Positions 1 to 10,537 of a stretch of DNA of 64,000 nt are shown piece by piece. The notes under the pieces are model-generated. The model saw only the letters and a program-made list of their open reading frames with translations. It made no database searches and was not told where the DNA came from. Position numbers and translations under genes: made by a program. Origin of the DNA: Gracilaria gracilis (taxonomy: Eukaryota > Rhodophyta > Florideophyceae > Gracilariales > Gracilariaceae); the NCBI GenBank assembly GCA_030374805.1, contig JARGSG010000017.1:124001-188000 (forward strand), given 5' to 3'. Position 1 is the first letter of the stretch; each line of letters opens with the position of its first letter.

Positions 1-1652
1 TGCCGTTCTATTCCCGTGATTTATTTCCCACATGTGTATACAATCACTTGGCCATTGATCAAGAGTGTGGACCGTTTGGAAATTCCATAGCGCTGTCAAA
101 TGCAGTGTGCATCTGCAGAAACGAGAACGTATGCTTGAGCTACCCGAACTTGACTAGTGAATCGCCGGTTTCTGTGTTTATTGGGCTCCCGTTTCTACTG
201 TCATTGGTTGGCTTGTTGACATCTACCGCCTGTGCAACTGTGATGAAAATGTGGGGTTTGGGATTAGAATCCACTTTGAAATTAGAATCCCGTTCAAGCC
301 GGATAAAGAAAGTACGAAAGATTTTGGCGGTGAACACTCTCGTGGGGGGTATGATACTTCTGGTGTGCTTCGCGGCGATTTGCTTCGGGCTGTTTGGTCC
401 ATCTTCGTCGTTTGCTTCTCGAAGAGAATTTGGTAGTGCAAACAAGCTACAGCGGATGATTTTGGATGGAGACGAAGACGGATGTGTTACGCGAGCCCAA
501 AGTATAAGGGACTTGGATTCTCCACTTTCCATTACAAGTGGAGTGTGGATGATATCAGAGGAGTGTGGACCTGTGACTGCGTCGGGTCGAAGCTTGAGGC
601 GCGTTTCTTCAACTGGTTGGAGGCTGTTCCTCTGCAGCCTTATAGGGCCTGTGGTTGCGTTCTTGTTGAGTGGATGGTGTGGAGCACTCTTTGCATTGGA
701 ATTATTCAAACCGGTGGCCGCGGTTGCGAAGGCGGCGTTGTCTGGGACGACAGCACTCATTGTTCAGAGCGTGGCAAACGGCATGATGTGCAGTATGGAG
801 GCAGATGTCGTTATTTTGGGAGCCACGGTGTGCTCGTTTGTTCTCTACGATACTTATAGCGTGGGTATCATTACGGTGGCGTATATCAGCATGGGTGGGG
901 TGGCATGTACCGCCGTTCCACTTGGGGGCGTGGTTCGTGGTGCAATCGGTGTTTCCCGCATTACATCGTGGAGCCATGCGATGAGGAGCAATGGTATCGT
1001 TGCGAGAATAGGTTTTGAGGCGGCTGCGATTGGGGAATGCTTTTTGCGAGGAGCACCGGTGATGACAGGATTGGTGCTTATTCTAGCGGCACTGGGGCAA
1101 GCGGGACTCCAGCTATCGCCGAGGGGACTTGTGGGTGGACCTGAGCTACCGCCGTTGAAACTGATCACAGGCACTGGGCTGGTAACATTGGACGTCGTTG
1201 TTTGGTGTGGGCTGGCGATCGGAATCGTTTTTCCAATGGCTATGGCGGGGACCTTGTGCGCCGTGGCTAAACAAGAAACCATTCTGAGATTGAAAGGAGC
1301 GGAAGCGGAATCATCAACGCGCAGATTGGAATTGTTATTGTTGGTGGTAAGCATTTTGCCTTCCGTGATTGCCCTCTTATCTCCGTTCGTGGTTGGGTTT
1401 GGACTTCGCAACTGGGCTGTTATTGCTATGAAAGCATCCTCTGTTTTCGTAAGTTTTGTGATTGGGAGCTTTTTGCGCGCGTATGGAACTGGTATCCAGG
1501 AAGGGGTTGCAGGACATGGGACGAAGCGGACTCAGTCTACGAAAAGGGCAAATTCTAGTGCATTGGCGTTGTGTGAAATGGTTGTACCGGGGATGCGTTC
1601 AGTAAGCAAGGTGGTTGCTGCTGCTTCTGTTGTGTCTGTATCGTTGATGTGA
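1..1652 (+). CDS. Degenerate H+-pyrophosphatase-like membrane protein, 5' truncated by window edge
   Basis: The frame is open from base 3 to the stop at 1650-1652 and no ATG start is visible, so the gene begins left of the window. About 550 residues are seen, with many hydrophobic segments. Segment order matches the C-terminal two thirds of membrane-bound H+-translocating pyrophosphatase (V-PPase): FKPVAAVA then SGTTALIVQSVANGM resemble the family's YxPVxxIA and TGPATNII..LALG blocks, followed by a GGVVRG block, an LPFLFSA-like block (GIVFPMAMAGT) and LSPFVVGFG. The usual catalytic acidic motifs are not there: the DNAGGIAEM position reads LGGVVRGAI, the TDxLDxxGNTT position reads SHAMRSNG, and no DNAKKYIE-like stretch is seen near the C terminus. 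Family members pump H+ or Na+ using PPi; this one cannot do so by the known mechanism. I infer a non-catalytic paralogue, since the frame is intact over 1.6 kb. A diverged different transporter is possible. Confidence 0.6.
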   Translation, partial: PFYSRDLFPTCVYNHLAIDQECGPFGNSIALSNAVCICRNENVCLSYPNLTSESPVSVFIGLPFLLSLVGLLTSTACATVMKMWGLGLESTLKLESRSSRIKKVRKILAVNTLVGGMILLVCFAAICFGLFGPSSSFASRREFGSANKLQRMILDGDEDGCVTRAQSIRDLDSPLSITSGVWMISEECGPVTASGRSLRRVSSTGWRLFLCSLIGPVVAFLLSGWCGALFALELFKPVAAVAKAALSGTTALIVQSVANGMMCSMEADVVILGATVCSFVLYDTYSVGIITVAYISMGGVACTAVPLGGVVRGAIGVSRITSWSHAMRSNGIVARIGFEAAAIGECFLRGAPVMTGLVLILAALGQAGLQLSPRGLVGGPELPPLKLITGTGLVTLDVVVWCGLAIGIVFPMAMAGTLCAVAKQETILRLKGAEAESSTRRLELLLLVVSILPSVIALLSPFVVGFGLRNWAVIAMKASSVFVSFVIGSFLRAYGTGIQEGVAGHGTKRTQSTKRANSSALALCEMVVPGMRSVSKVVAAASVVSVSLM

Positions 1653-2404
1653 TCATACAGCAGCCGCGGGTGGATTGGGGGAGTTTTGCTGGGCATTTAC
1701 AACGTATATGTTTGCGCGTTTGTTCTGTAGAAGTGTTGCGCGGAAAAACTTCGGCTCGATGCCAGCACTATCTTCATCCATGCTTAGAGGCCGGTGAGTC
1801 CGTACTACGTGGAATAACCAACCTTTGATACGCGCAAGGTGGTGGCTTGCAGTGAGATGTCAGAAGCGCTTCACGCCTTCAAACATGCCACACTGCCTGT
1901 CAGTCGTCAGGTGTTACCAGGGCTCTCTCTTCGGTCTAGAGCTGAGTTCAAAATCGTCGAGTTGGAAACATTGAGCTCTCCGCGAGTGGGTAGCTCCGTT
2001 GTCATATCCACTACAGTTTTGCTGGATGACACGGGGAGAACGCTACGAGCAAACTGAAGCGTTCTGATGTACAGAGCGGCCACTCAGTTTATTGTGCCGA
2101 TAGCGAACAACTCTTGTACCGCGGTCTCATCTTAGATATGTCACCCTCTAGTAAGTCATAGGCATTTTGTAAGACATCAACCTTCGAATAGAGATAATGC
2201 TTCCAAGATTTGGATGTTTCGACTACTAGCGTACATGGAGCTTGCGTATAAATGGAAACTAATTGAGTTGAAGGTTAGCAGAAGAGCTTCTCTAGCTTGG
2301 GTACTGATCTCACCTCAACTACGTGGCCTAGCGGCTTCACCGTTACGCCCCTATCGTCCTCGCCTCATCGCCGCTTCACTTTGCGATCTAATTCAGTCTC
2401 CATC
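1653..2404. other. Intergenic, no recognised gene
   Basis: Between the pyrophosphatase-like gene and the 3' end of the hAT remnant. A 72-codon frame at 1839-2057 (+) has no clear family; I see no RNA gene or repeat here. Confidence 0.5.
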
Positions 2405-5037
2405 CTAGTTTCCTCTTGACTCTAGTTCAGTGATATCCTTATCATTTGAAGGCGCTACCACGACGTTTTCAGAGGAAGGATCCTTCAAAGCCCCTCCCCC
2501 TCCAGTGTAGAGCATTCTCCTCCCTGATAGTTCAGCCAAGGTAAGAGTAGATGCAACAAACACTCTCATGGCCTCTGGCAAAGCCGCTGGGAACCCTTCT
2601 GTTGTCGTTTGTTCAAGACTGAGGTCAGATGGTTGAGCGCCATCTAGGGCCCTTGCACTAGGCCGCGGAGCAGTAGATTCTACATTACGAAGAGAAATAT
2701 CTCTCCGTGAAGCACTTGAAGATACTCGAGGTCTTCTCTTTGGATGTCGTGGAGTAGAAGGCTGCAGCTCAGTCGTATTGTGTGGCGCCACTGACCGAAC
2801 ATGATTCGCTCGGAGTTGGACCGATAAAACAACAGGGGCCTCAGGATATTCCACGCCACGGCGTAAGTCCTGAATGCTATGGGATACTGACCGCCGGGGT
2901 CGCCTAGACCGACTTCTGGCACTCCTCCGCCCTCTAACCTGTCCTCTCCTACCGAAGGTACTCAATTTCGATGACGTGGTTGAGTGTTGGGCATAATTTT
3001 GATACGGCGAAGGAGGTATGCCATGATGGAGCACACGAGTGGCGGCCTGATGTGGCAATGTACTATTGGCATCAACGCCCCACGGAACACGTCCATCGCG
3101 ATTCAGAGACATCGGAAATGCTTTCCGAATTTGCCGAGGCTTCTGGATGGGGTCAGTTTGCTCTTCAGCAAAAGATCTCAGGTTTAGTGCCGTCTTCCCA
3201 GCAAAAGAGCGAATGGTTCTAGAGTTCTAATGGAAAAGCAACAGCTTCTCTACCATGTTTCCGGAAATTGATGACCTCTGGTAGCTGTAGATGCGGTCAG
3301 AGAAGCTAGAAGTTCGTTCTATTGCGGTGGTCGTGGGGCTCATTGTTAACGTACGGCATGCAAATTGCACGAGTTCTTCCAAAGCTCGTTTCGGGAAACG
3401 ATCGTTTGGCTCTAGAATACTTCCGTCAAGCCAGACGCTGACCAGGCTACGAGCGCCGCGCTGCCTTTGAAGCTCTGCCATTCCAGAGCCACTCTCCCCT
3501 TCAGCTCTAATAAATCTTTGTTGTATCCATAGGGAACGTACCTCATGATATTGGGCGACAATCTAGTTCATGAATGCTACGTTCGATCTTCCGGCGGTGT
3601 CAACACCTCCACCATCTAATTAGTCCTTCAAATGGGCTCTAGAATGCCGCATGTGCTCTACGATGTTCTTCTGAGGTGTCCGGAAGCGGTCAAAGAGAGC
3701 GGTAGCATAATGCAAGTCAGACAAGAGTGTTATCTTAACTCGTTTTATGCTGGGTAGAGGACCCTCCTTTCGATTTCTGAAAACTTTTGGCAGAAGCTCG
3801 CGGTTCGGTTCTCGGAAAGGTGGGTAGTTCTCAAGCGGTAGTTTTCGTAATGAGTTCTCCAAGATGTGAGTGGCTTTAAAAACTTCCGAACATAGAGAGG
3901 TTTCGGCGTCGAAGATCCGTAAATACGTTCTACAAACTCTGGGAATTCCATGAGCCTGTTCCACTCTACGGAAGAACTCATCGTTGGGGATAGGATCAAC
4001 GAAGCTGGTTTTTCTTGCCAGCTTATCGCGAACACTTTCGGCGGAAAAAAAAGCATCGAAGTCATCTGCTGTCACAAGCTCTTTGAGCAAATGTCAGACA
4101 CTTCTGTACTCCAAAAGCAGCTCTCGGCTGAGGCGAACCTTACATTAGAAACTGGTTTCATTGTTATAGATATTGAAGTTATTGCAGGAACAAAACCAGA
4201 CACACAGTACTCGGGCCCCCCGGATCTAGATTGAATGGGGCCATCATCTGTTTCACACACGATTTCTTCGTCCTCGACGCAGTCGTCGACGAGGTTTTGT
4301 AACTGTGAGTACCCCTTCAGGGGTAAGCTTATCAGCTGTAGTTCTGAGTCGTTGTCTCGCTAATCGCGCTCACGGTCAGTACCTACATGAGTCGTTGCAA
4401 AACTCGGATTTGGAATCGATTGTACAATAGTGGAGCTGTCGGTCACTCGATCTGATGTGCTACGCGAAGGATCGTTGGATACGGTAGTGGGTGGATTACC
4501 TGTCCTGCGAGCCGCGCTACGCTCCATGCGCAAGTTTGAATTATACAGTTTCATCATCATCAATAAACGCTCTTTCAGACGTCTATACTTTCTGTAAAGA
4601 CAACCCAATCCGAAACAGTCCCTTGCCCCTCTCGAATCCAAGATATCTCACCGAAATCCGCCATCAGGCGGTCAGCAACATGTGCTTGATCCTGCAAGGC
4701 CATCAGCACAGGGAATCGTCTCATAAGATTTTCACGCGCGTTCTTTACACTTCCAGTGTTGTCTGCCACGATTGCGGCGTAGTTGTCTACCTTGGCCTAT
4801 TTGCGCATCGTTTGCACAGCCATTTCCGCAAAGTGGCTGGCATCACATCTCGAGGACCCTGTGTAGATCGTAGTAAGAAAAAAGGTCCGTATATGAGCTC
4901 GGGATGAATCCATAACGCGAACCAACATATTCGTTATTGGAGCGCCATTCACGTCCTCTGAAGAATCAAACATGAGAGTGCCCTACCCTTCGTGTAAAAT
5001 GTTAGTAAGCTCATTCTTCACCCTATCCATCAGAATA

Positions 5038-5046
5038 GAGTAGTAC
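5038..5046. repeat. 9-bp target site duplication, left copy
   Basis: GAGTAGTAC directly before the left end of the fold-back MITE; identical to 5410-5418. Confidence 0.85.
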
Positions 5047-5409
5047 GTCTGTGTTCTCGGAAATGGAATTTCACAATCAAAAATGCTAGTTTTGGTGACC
5101 GATTCTCTGGTGACTTTTTCCATTTTTTCCCGATATTTGGGTTGGATATGAGGAAATACGTATTTGGTGTGCTAGTTTGACATTCAAAATTTGCAGTTCT
5201 GAAAATTCCCCAGTTCCACAACTAGCATATTTGAAATTCTAAAACTGGCAAATTTCCAGAACTGCAAATTTTGAATGTCAAACTAGCACACCAAATACGT
5301 ATTTCCTCCTATCCAACCCAAATATCGGAAAAATGGAAAAAGTCACCAGATAATCGGTCACCAAAACTAGCATTTTTGAATGTGAAATTTTATTTCCGAG
5401 AACACAGAC
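5047..5409. mobile_element. 363-bp fold-back MITE, Mutator-like
   Basis: Two arms of roughly 180 bp are inverted copies of each other, with only a short spacer near 5225-5260. The outer ends begin GTCTGTGTTCTCGG and the arms differ at only a few sites. The element is flanked on both sides by a perfect 9-bp direct repeat GAGTAGTAC (5038-5046 and 5410-5418). Long terminal inverted repeats with a 9-bp target duplication are the hallmark of Mutator-like elements. It carries no gene of its own, so it depended on a transposase elsewhere. It sits inside the hAT transposase frame. Confidence 0.85.
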
Positions 5410-5418
5410 GAGTAGTAC
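5410..5418. repeat. 9-bp target site duplication, right copy
   Basis: GAGTAGTAC directly after the right end of the fold-back MITE; identical to 5038-5046. Confidence 0.85.
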
Positions 5419-6746
5419 TTCTCAACCAACTTCCTCATTTGATACCCCGAGGGCACTGATATTCCTCTACGAATGAACTGCACATACTCCGCGAATGGCC
5501 TGTCTCGCCCTCTCTCTTTATTGAGGATAGAGAACGGGAGATTTTCTCCCACAACCAATCGTGCCAACAAAAGCTCCGACATCTCTTGCTCTACAGGAGC
5601 ACATTGATTGGCAGGGCAATCGTCTCTAATTTCGTCCTTCCTCGCAGTAAACTGCGAATACACTGGATCTGATCTCCATGCGCTTGGATTGATGAGGTCC
5701 CGTTTCGCGATGTCGATCATTCTCAAAGTGGCCTCATTGAGGAACCTACGAGCGTCAGACGGTCTCATATTTGGGGTAGGGTTCATGGGTGGTGGTGGAT
5801 TTTTTTTGTTCTTACAAGCCATCCAGAGTTCGTAGCGCTCGGAGTACGGTATTCCGTGGCAGACAATAGCGTGGAAACGCTTTCTTTTGTTCTGTGTGGT
5901 GTTAAGAACCGTCTGGCAACGCATAGCTTTGCACTTTGGCTTTCGTATGAGTATTCCGCCTTCCTCTTCCGTTATTTCTTCGAAAAGCCTTCCCAAACTG
6001 TCAAACCTGCGTCGCTTTCTTCGCGACGACTGAACAGATTCTTCTCTGAAACTGACTGATCTAGCCCCAGAGAACGAAGATGCACCTGCGTTACTTGCAT
6101 CGTGGTGGGTCTCAAAGTCGGTGGCAGGCGGTTGAGGAGATGATGATGAATGATGTACACTCGGCGTTTCATCGCGAAATTCCTGGGTAAACGCCACGTT
6201 AAGTGCTTCATGTGGGAGCGGTACGTTGAAGTTTTCGAGAAGATTTCTGGCTTCAGAATAACTAAAGGGCATTGGAGCGCTTTCCTGGCCCATTGTTAAA
6301 AGAAATTATGTACCTCTCGCAGTACTTTACGGAAGTGGCAATAATGTAGACCTTCGTCTCTCTTTTGGTGTACGGGTTTCTAATCCTGCACATGGAGAGT
6401 TAGGGGGTGCCTTCGGTGTTGTCAGAATGTGAGCCGCTGTCTCGGCTTCTAAGTTTGGCTTGCCTTCGAGCTGGGTGGAACGCTTCGCAGTTCCAGCTCT
6501 TTAGATTTAATCGCTTACAGACCTCCTTTTGGTCCTGACCTTGCGATAGACTGTATTTGACAAAACATGTTGGACCAAAGAACGCTCCAAGAGCCCAGCT
6601 GGAATAAAGTGGAGCACATTTGTCGTCCAGGTTGTAGAACGTTTTATCGAATGTTCATAGTCGTTTAACGCAAAAAGAGAGCTTCAAACGACTAGAATTT
6701 GGGGTTGAGTGGAGTCAAAGTTCCCCACTTCAGCCGCCTGGCTCGT

Positions 6747-6814
6747 AACTGTAGCTCAGCGGTTTCAAACCGTTTCAGAGCCAAATGAGACCGAGTTCAA
6801 ACCTCGCTTGAGTT
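6747..6814 (+). other. tRNA-like sequence (tRNA pseudogene or SINE head)
   Basis: GTAGCTCAGCGG (6751-6762) fits a pol III A box and the D arm of a tRNA; GAGTTCAAACCTC (6793-6805) fits a B box with a TTCAAAC T loop and a GAG/CTC stem. AACT at 6747 can pair with AGTT at 6811 as part of an acceptor stem. The D loop is too long and too little room is left for an anticodon arm, so this is not a working tRNA. It may be the head of a SINE or a tRNA relic. Confidence 0.35.
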
Positions 6815-7096
6815 TATTAAAACTCTAAAACTCCATTTGGAGCTCTACTACTTCTAGTTGTTAGTTTAACTTCAGAAGGTGTACACACGCCCACTTGAAC
6901 AGCAGACGTAATAAGGTGACATTGGCTAAATGGGTTGTTTCGACTTAAGTTAAATTATATCTAGCAAGTTTAATAACGCAGATCGAAGTAGTAGGGGGCT
7001 AAAGGTAATTTAACTCTCTTTTTCTATATGAAAGATATGCTCATTATAGTACTAGAAACGAAGGGTGACAACCTTTTGTACACTATAATGGGTCAA

Positions 7097-8225
7097 CTAA
7101 GGCATAACACCGTGACAATTGTCTAAATGAAGAGCAAAACGATCTCTACCAGTACCAGTGTGGCACAAATAAACTTCTCTGTTCTTCCTTAAATGGCAGT
7201 CAGAACATATAAACTTAGACTTCGTATTTCCTCCGCATGAATTGCAGCGACCTTGATACAGAGCTTTTGATATGCTTACATCGTTTCTTTTCCTTTTTTT
7301 TCCTGTTTGCATCAAATGAATTCCAGTTGCAGCAGATTTTGGGTGGGAATCGGTTTGTTCAGCTCTTTTCTTAGTTCTTTCGATAAGACTTGTTTCATTC
7401 CAAGTGTTATCGATCAGTTCGTCAGCTAATTCACAATAGAAATTGTGTGGGCTCTTTAATTAGCGGCCACCATTGGATGCTTTGTAGAGGTTCCAAGCAT
7501 CTACGATACAGATAGCGAGGAGGGAGCAATTGACAGGAAAAGACCACTCTTTCACCTCGATTTTCTTCTCAAGCATCAAATCATCTTGACGGGATCGATT
7601 ATGTCTATCGATCATTGAACATGTTTTGTAGTATTCCTCACATACTTCAGGAATAGAAACCTTGAGTTCAATTATTTTGGAAATGTTGCCTTCACTCCTC
7701 TATCTTTCCCTCGTTATAGCAGTACCAAAATTAACTGATCCAGAAGTGGATATGAAGTACCTTCGTTCTCCATCCACCCACATGACTGCCATTAAATCGG
7801 TATTAATGGTAGTTCCCTTTGATACCATAGAAACAAATTCACCTCTGTTCGATAAAGGGATTTCAGAAAAGTGTTTCATCGAATAGCCTCGAGTTGCAGT
7901 TTTTATAACTCCTGTAAATCTCAGTCCATTTTGTAGAAGAGAATTTGCCATACGCACACCGGCAAAGAATGAATCTGCACACACAGGTCGCTCGGATCCA
8001 AACCATGGCTGAATATAGAACTGCAGTGCCATGTTCATGATCTGAAGAAAACTCTAAAGCAGGCATTTGAGATCCCATCTTAAGCTCAATATTCAACATA
8101 ATGCCACCTCTTTCACAGCAAACGGTCTTCATCTCCAATCCATTTTCGAGTTTGCGATCCAAGGCTGTATAATGAAGAAGGCTTACATCGATCCAGTCAC
8201 CTCCCAATCCGTACCACTCTGACAT
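7097..8225 (-). pseudogene. piggyBac-like transposase remnant
   Basis: Minus-strand pieces match the C-terminal half of piggyBac/PGBD transposases (DDE_Tnp_1_7). Near 8225-8030 is the block ending GLEMKTVCCERGGIML; next (8038-7700, another frame) is VCADSFFAGVRMANSLLQNG then LRFTGVIKTATRG, the conserved D-S-F strand; then YYKTCSMIDRHNRSRQDDL (about 7640-7590) with a W-x-F-P-V-N segment. At 7315-7097 is the Cys-rich C terminus with CNSCGG, CSDCHLRKNREVYLC and a final H..CH. Stops and at least one frameshift break it. The N-terminal half, upstream of 8225, was not recognised. No TTAA-flanked ends were found. Confidence 0.7.
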
Positions 8226-10537
8226 GCTTTCTTCAACACAGAGAATATGAGATGGTGTGACAAATGATAATCAGTGTTGGTTAATTGCTTGCACGACACC
8301 ATTTCCCAGGCTCCACCGCGTCATACATACCCAGAAGGTCAAGATTGTGCGTGCAACTGAAAGAGATAAAACTTTTCGGCATCTCAAATCTATTTCGTGA
8401 CATTGCCTAACCGATTTAAGAGAGGAAAAGATAACTTGAAAACTGCTTTGGGCTCCATAACTCTCTTTAACCTGAGAATTATAATCGCGTCATGAGAATC
8501 ACTATACTGAAGAACTTCAGAAGCTTTCCAACAAACTTTTCAGATGCTAAACGATCCCTGAGCCTTGCATTAGTCTTCTTCAAAATTGAGTTTATATACG
8601 CAGTAAACATTATACACATAAAGTAGCCAATAGCATTCAAACCGTGTAGTACATGACGAAGAGAGAAAACATAGCCAGATAAAACAATACGGTTCTATTA
8701 TTGCAATTCAATCGAGCCGTTCAATGGCGTATAGATTGTTTGTGTGTTCCAATGTCTCTCATGAACCATCAATGATTGTTTAAATGCAGCAAAAGATTGG
8801 TTTCTATCATACTGCAATATTTGCTAAGTTGAAGGTATTTGCTTTGCTTAGCAGTTTGAAACGCATAAGCGCTGAAAAAATGTCTCTGTAGCAGCCAAAA
8901 TTGCTACGATTTCTTCGGTCAATCCACTGTAAAGCTTTAAACTACATAACGGTAGGGTGAATTGTCTTTTAAAATTAAGCAAACAAAACTTAATAGGGAC
9001 AAAAGTTATATTAGAACCATTGACTGGTTTGGTGTCTACATTTGTTACAATTCTGTTGACGGTTTTAGAATGTAAAATAATCTTATATAGCGTGTACAAG
9101 CTGATTTGAAGGTGATAAGTTGAGCACGGTTGTGCACAGTTGTCTGAATAAGACGGCAAAGATGCTTTGACGGGTGCATATTGGAGAGATCTTTTTGACG
9201 TGATAGGAAAAGTAAAAAGCCTACAGGGAAGTGCATGGAGTTGTGATTTACTTCTGCTGGACCTTTGAAGGGAAGATCAAAGTCTGTTGACAAACTAAGT
9301 GTTTGAAAAATTTTGGGACTTAATAAAAAGTTGCAACACAATCAATATTGACCTCATATGAGGTCAATGTTGAATAGACACCAGAGGCTCTTCCTCAAAA
9401 TTTTGATGTACTTTGCTGTTTTGAAGGTAAATCTTAGTTTTTCGGTTATAAAATTCTGTTCAGTGTACCAGGTGTTGCGTCGCTTTCTTGCCATTTATGG
9501 CGTACGTATTTGGACGCGGTCGTTTTGACGAAGTTTTTGAGGTGCGGAAGTAATGTGTTTGTTCATCGTGCACCAGATTAGTGAAGGCGGAGTGTCTGAT
9601 GGGTTGAGCACGGGTTCAGAGATTGTAGGTTTATGGAGAACTAAATTATCTGTGATAATTCTTTTTGTTATGCCCGCAACAAGCATTGGACCGTCTTCTG
9701 TGCCGTCGCAAGCATTGTGCAGCTTCTTCGGAACGTTTGCTGGTTTCGGTACCAACTGTAAAACGCTACCTGTATATGATACCGATGCAAGTTTTGCTGA
9801 CTAGGCAGCGTCGCAGGTTTTTGGAATTGCTGAGGGCCCCCTTACTGCAGCGTCAGCTGCGTCCATGTTCTAACTGCATCAATGCCATTATACGTTGCCT
9901 CACTTGGCAGAGAAAATATCTTGTGGGGAAGGATATCCACTGTCTTCTAAGACTTGATCGATTATCAGGAGCCGCCATCTATTCTCGTTCAACTTGGATG
10001 GTCCAAGCCCCATCATGGCCAGAATACCGGTGGCACCGTACCGACGTTCAATACGTGTACAGGAGCAAAAGGGAGGGTTAGGCTCCTCAGAACTCTCCCA
10101 TATGCACTGTAAGAGGACTGTTAGCCAATCACGTTCAACTAAGGTTACGGCACTTGACGATGGCACTTTGGCACCAAATGGTGCGCACCAAGGGTGAGGA
10201 GCACTTCGTGCCGCCGGTGCCCATTCTTCGTCCCTGAGATTACCGCCTTCTGCCAGTGACGATGTATTCGGAGATGGCCAAGTTACATATTTCCAGTAGT
10301 ACGAGAGTTTTATTGCAGACAAATCAATGAAGTCAAGTACCATACACGATATGGACGCCAGTTTTGCATCCATCAGCAAGTCAAGTCTACCCGGTGCCTT
10401 CTCTTTCTGTTTCTCCAACAGTCAATATAAAAGCCCATGCTCACGTTATGTACCGATGACGAGCACGCAATCCACAGCAACAGAGTCTCTCCACCGTCAT
10501 CATCCACACTGAACAGCTATCAAGCCAGTCCTCTACA
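8226..10537. other. Transposon-like debris and intergenic DNA, no gene recognised
   Basis: AT-rich from 8.3 to 9.5 kb. Short frames on both strands show no family I know. The upstream part of the piggyBac copy may lie at 8.2-8.7 kb. The last 100 bp are probably the 5' leader of the aminopeptidase gene. Confidence 0.4.
9347..9368. repeat. Perfect 22-bp palindrome
   Basis: Half site ATTGACCTCAT followed at once by its complement in reverse. With one mismatch the symmetry extends about 5 bp further on each side. It may be a transposon junction or a protein-binding site; nothing nearby decides. Confidence 0.6.

Larger units (their letters stand above)
2405..6293 (-). mobile_element. Decayed hAT-superfamily DNA transposon (transposase remnant)
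   Basis: The minus strand from 6293 down to about 2405 carries hAT transposase segments in the right order. The N-terminal part (6293-5419) has a basic RRKRRR stretch, a BED-like Cys/His region around the CKAMRCQTV motif, and the DUF659-type block LPFSILNKERGRDRPF followed by QMRKLVEKYY. After a MITE insertion (5047-5409) the frame resumes with VKNELTNILHEG, FDSSEDVNGAPITNM and IVADNTGSVKNAREN, the usual RNase H core context. The hAT dimerisation domain is at about 3227-3481 (TTAIERTSSFSDRI). An Arg/Ser-rich tail follows in the same frame to 2405. In-frame stops occur (for example in the 5037-4780 stretch) and frames shift in the 4.1-4.6 kb part, so the copy is dead. No terminal inverted repeats were found, so the true ends are unknown. 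As a cut-and-paste transposase it would have acted in the nucleus. Confidence 0.75.

Noticed and set aside
1839-2057. Possible fragment of an RNA 3'-terminal phosphate cyclase-like gene
   Set aside because: 72 codons with only a faint VGSSVVISTTV likeness; not enough to support.
2405-3112. Arg/Ser-rich frame as a separate gene
   Set aside because: It continues, in the same frame, the C terminus of the hAT transposase.
6747-6814. Functional tRNA gene
   Set aside because: D loop too long and anticodon arm missing.
9495-10418. Overlapping frames on both strands as a gene
   Set aside because: No family recognised, no consistent reading across them; probably debris.
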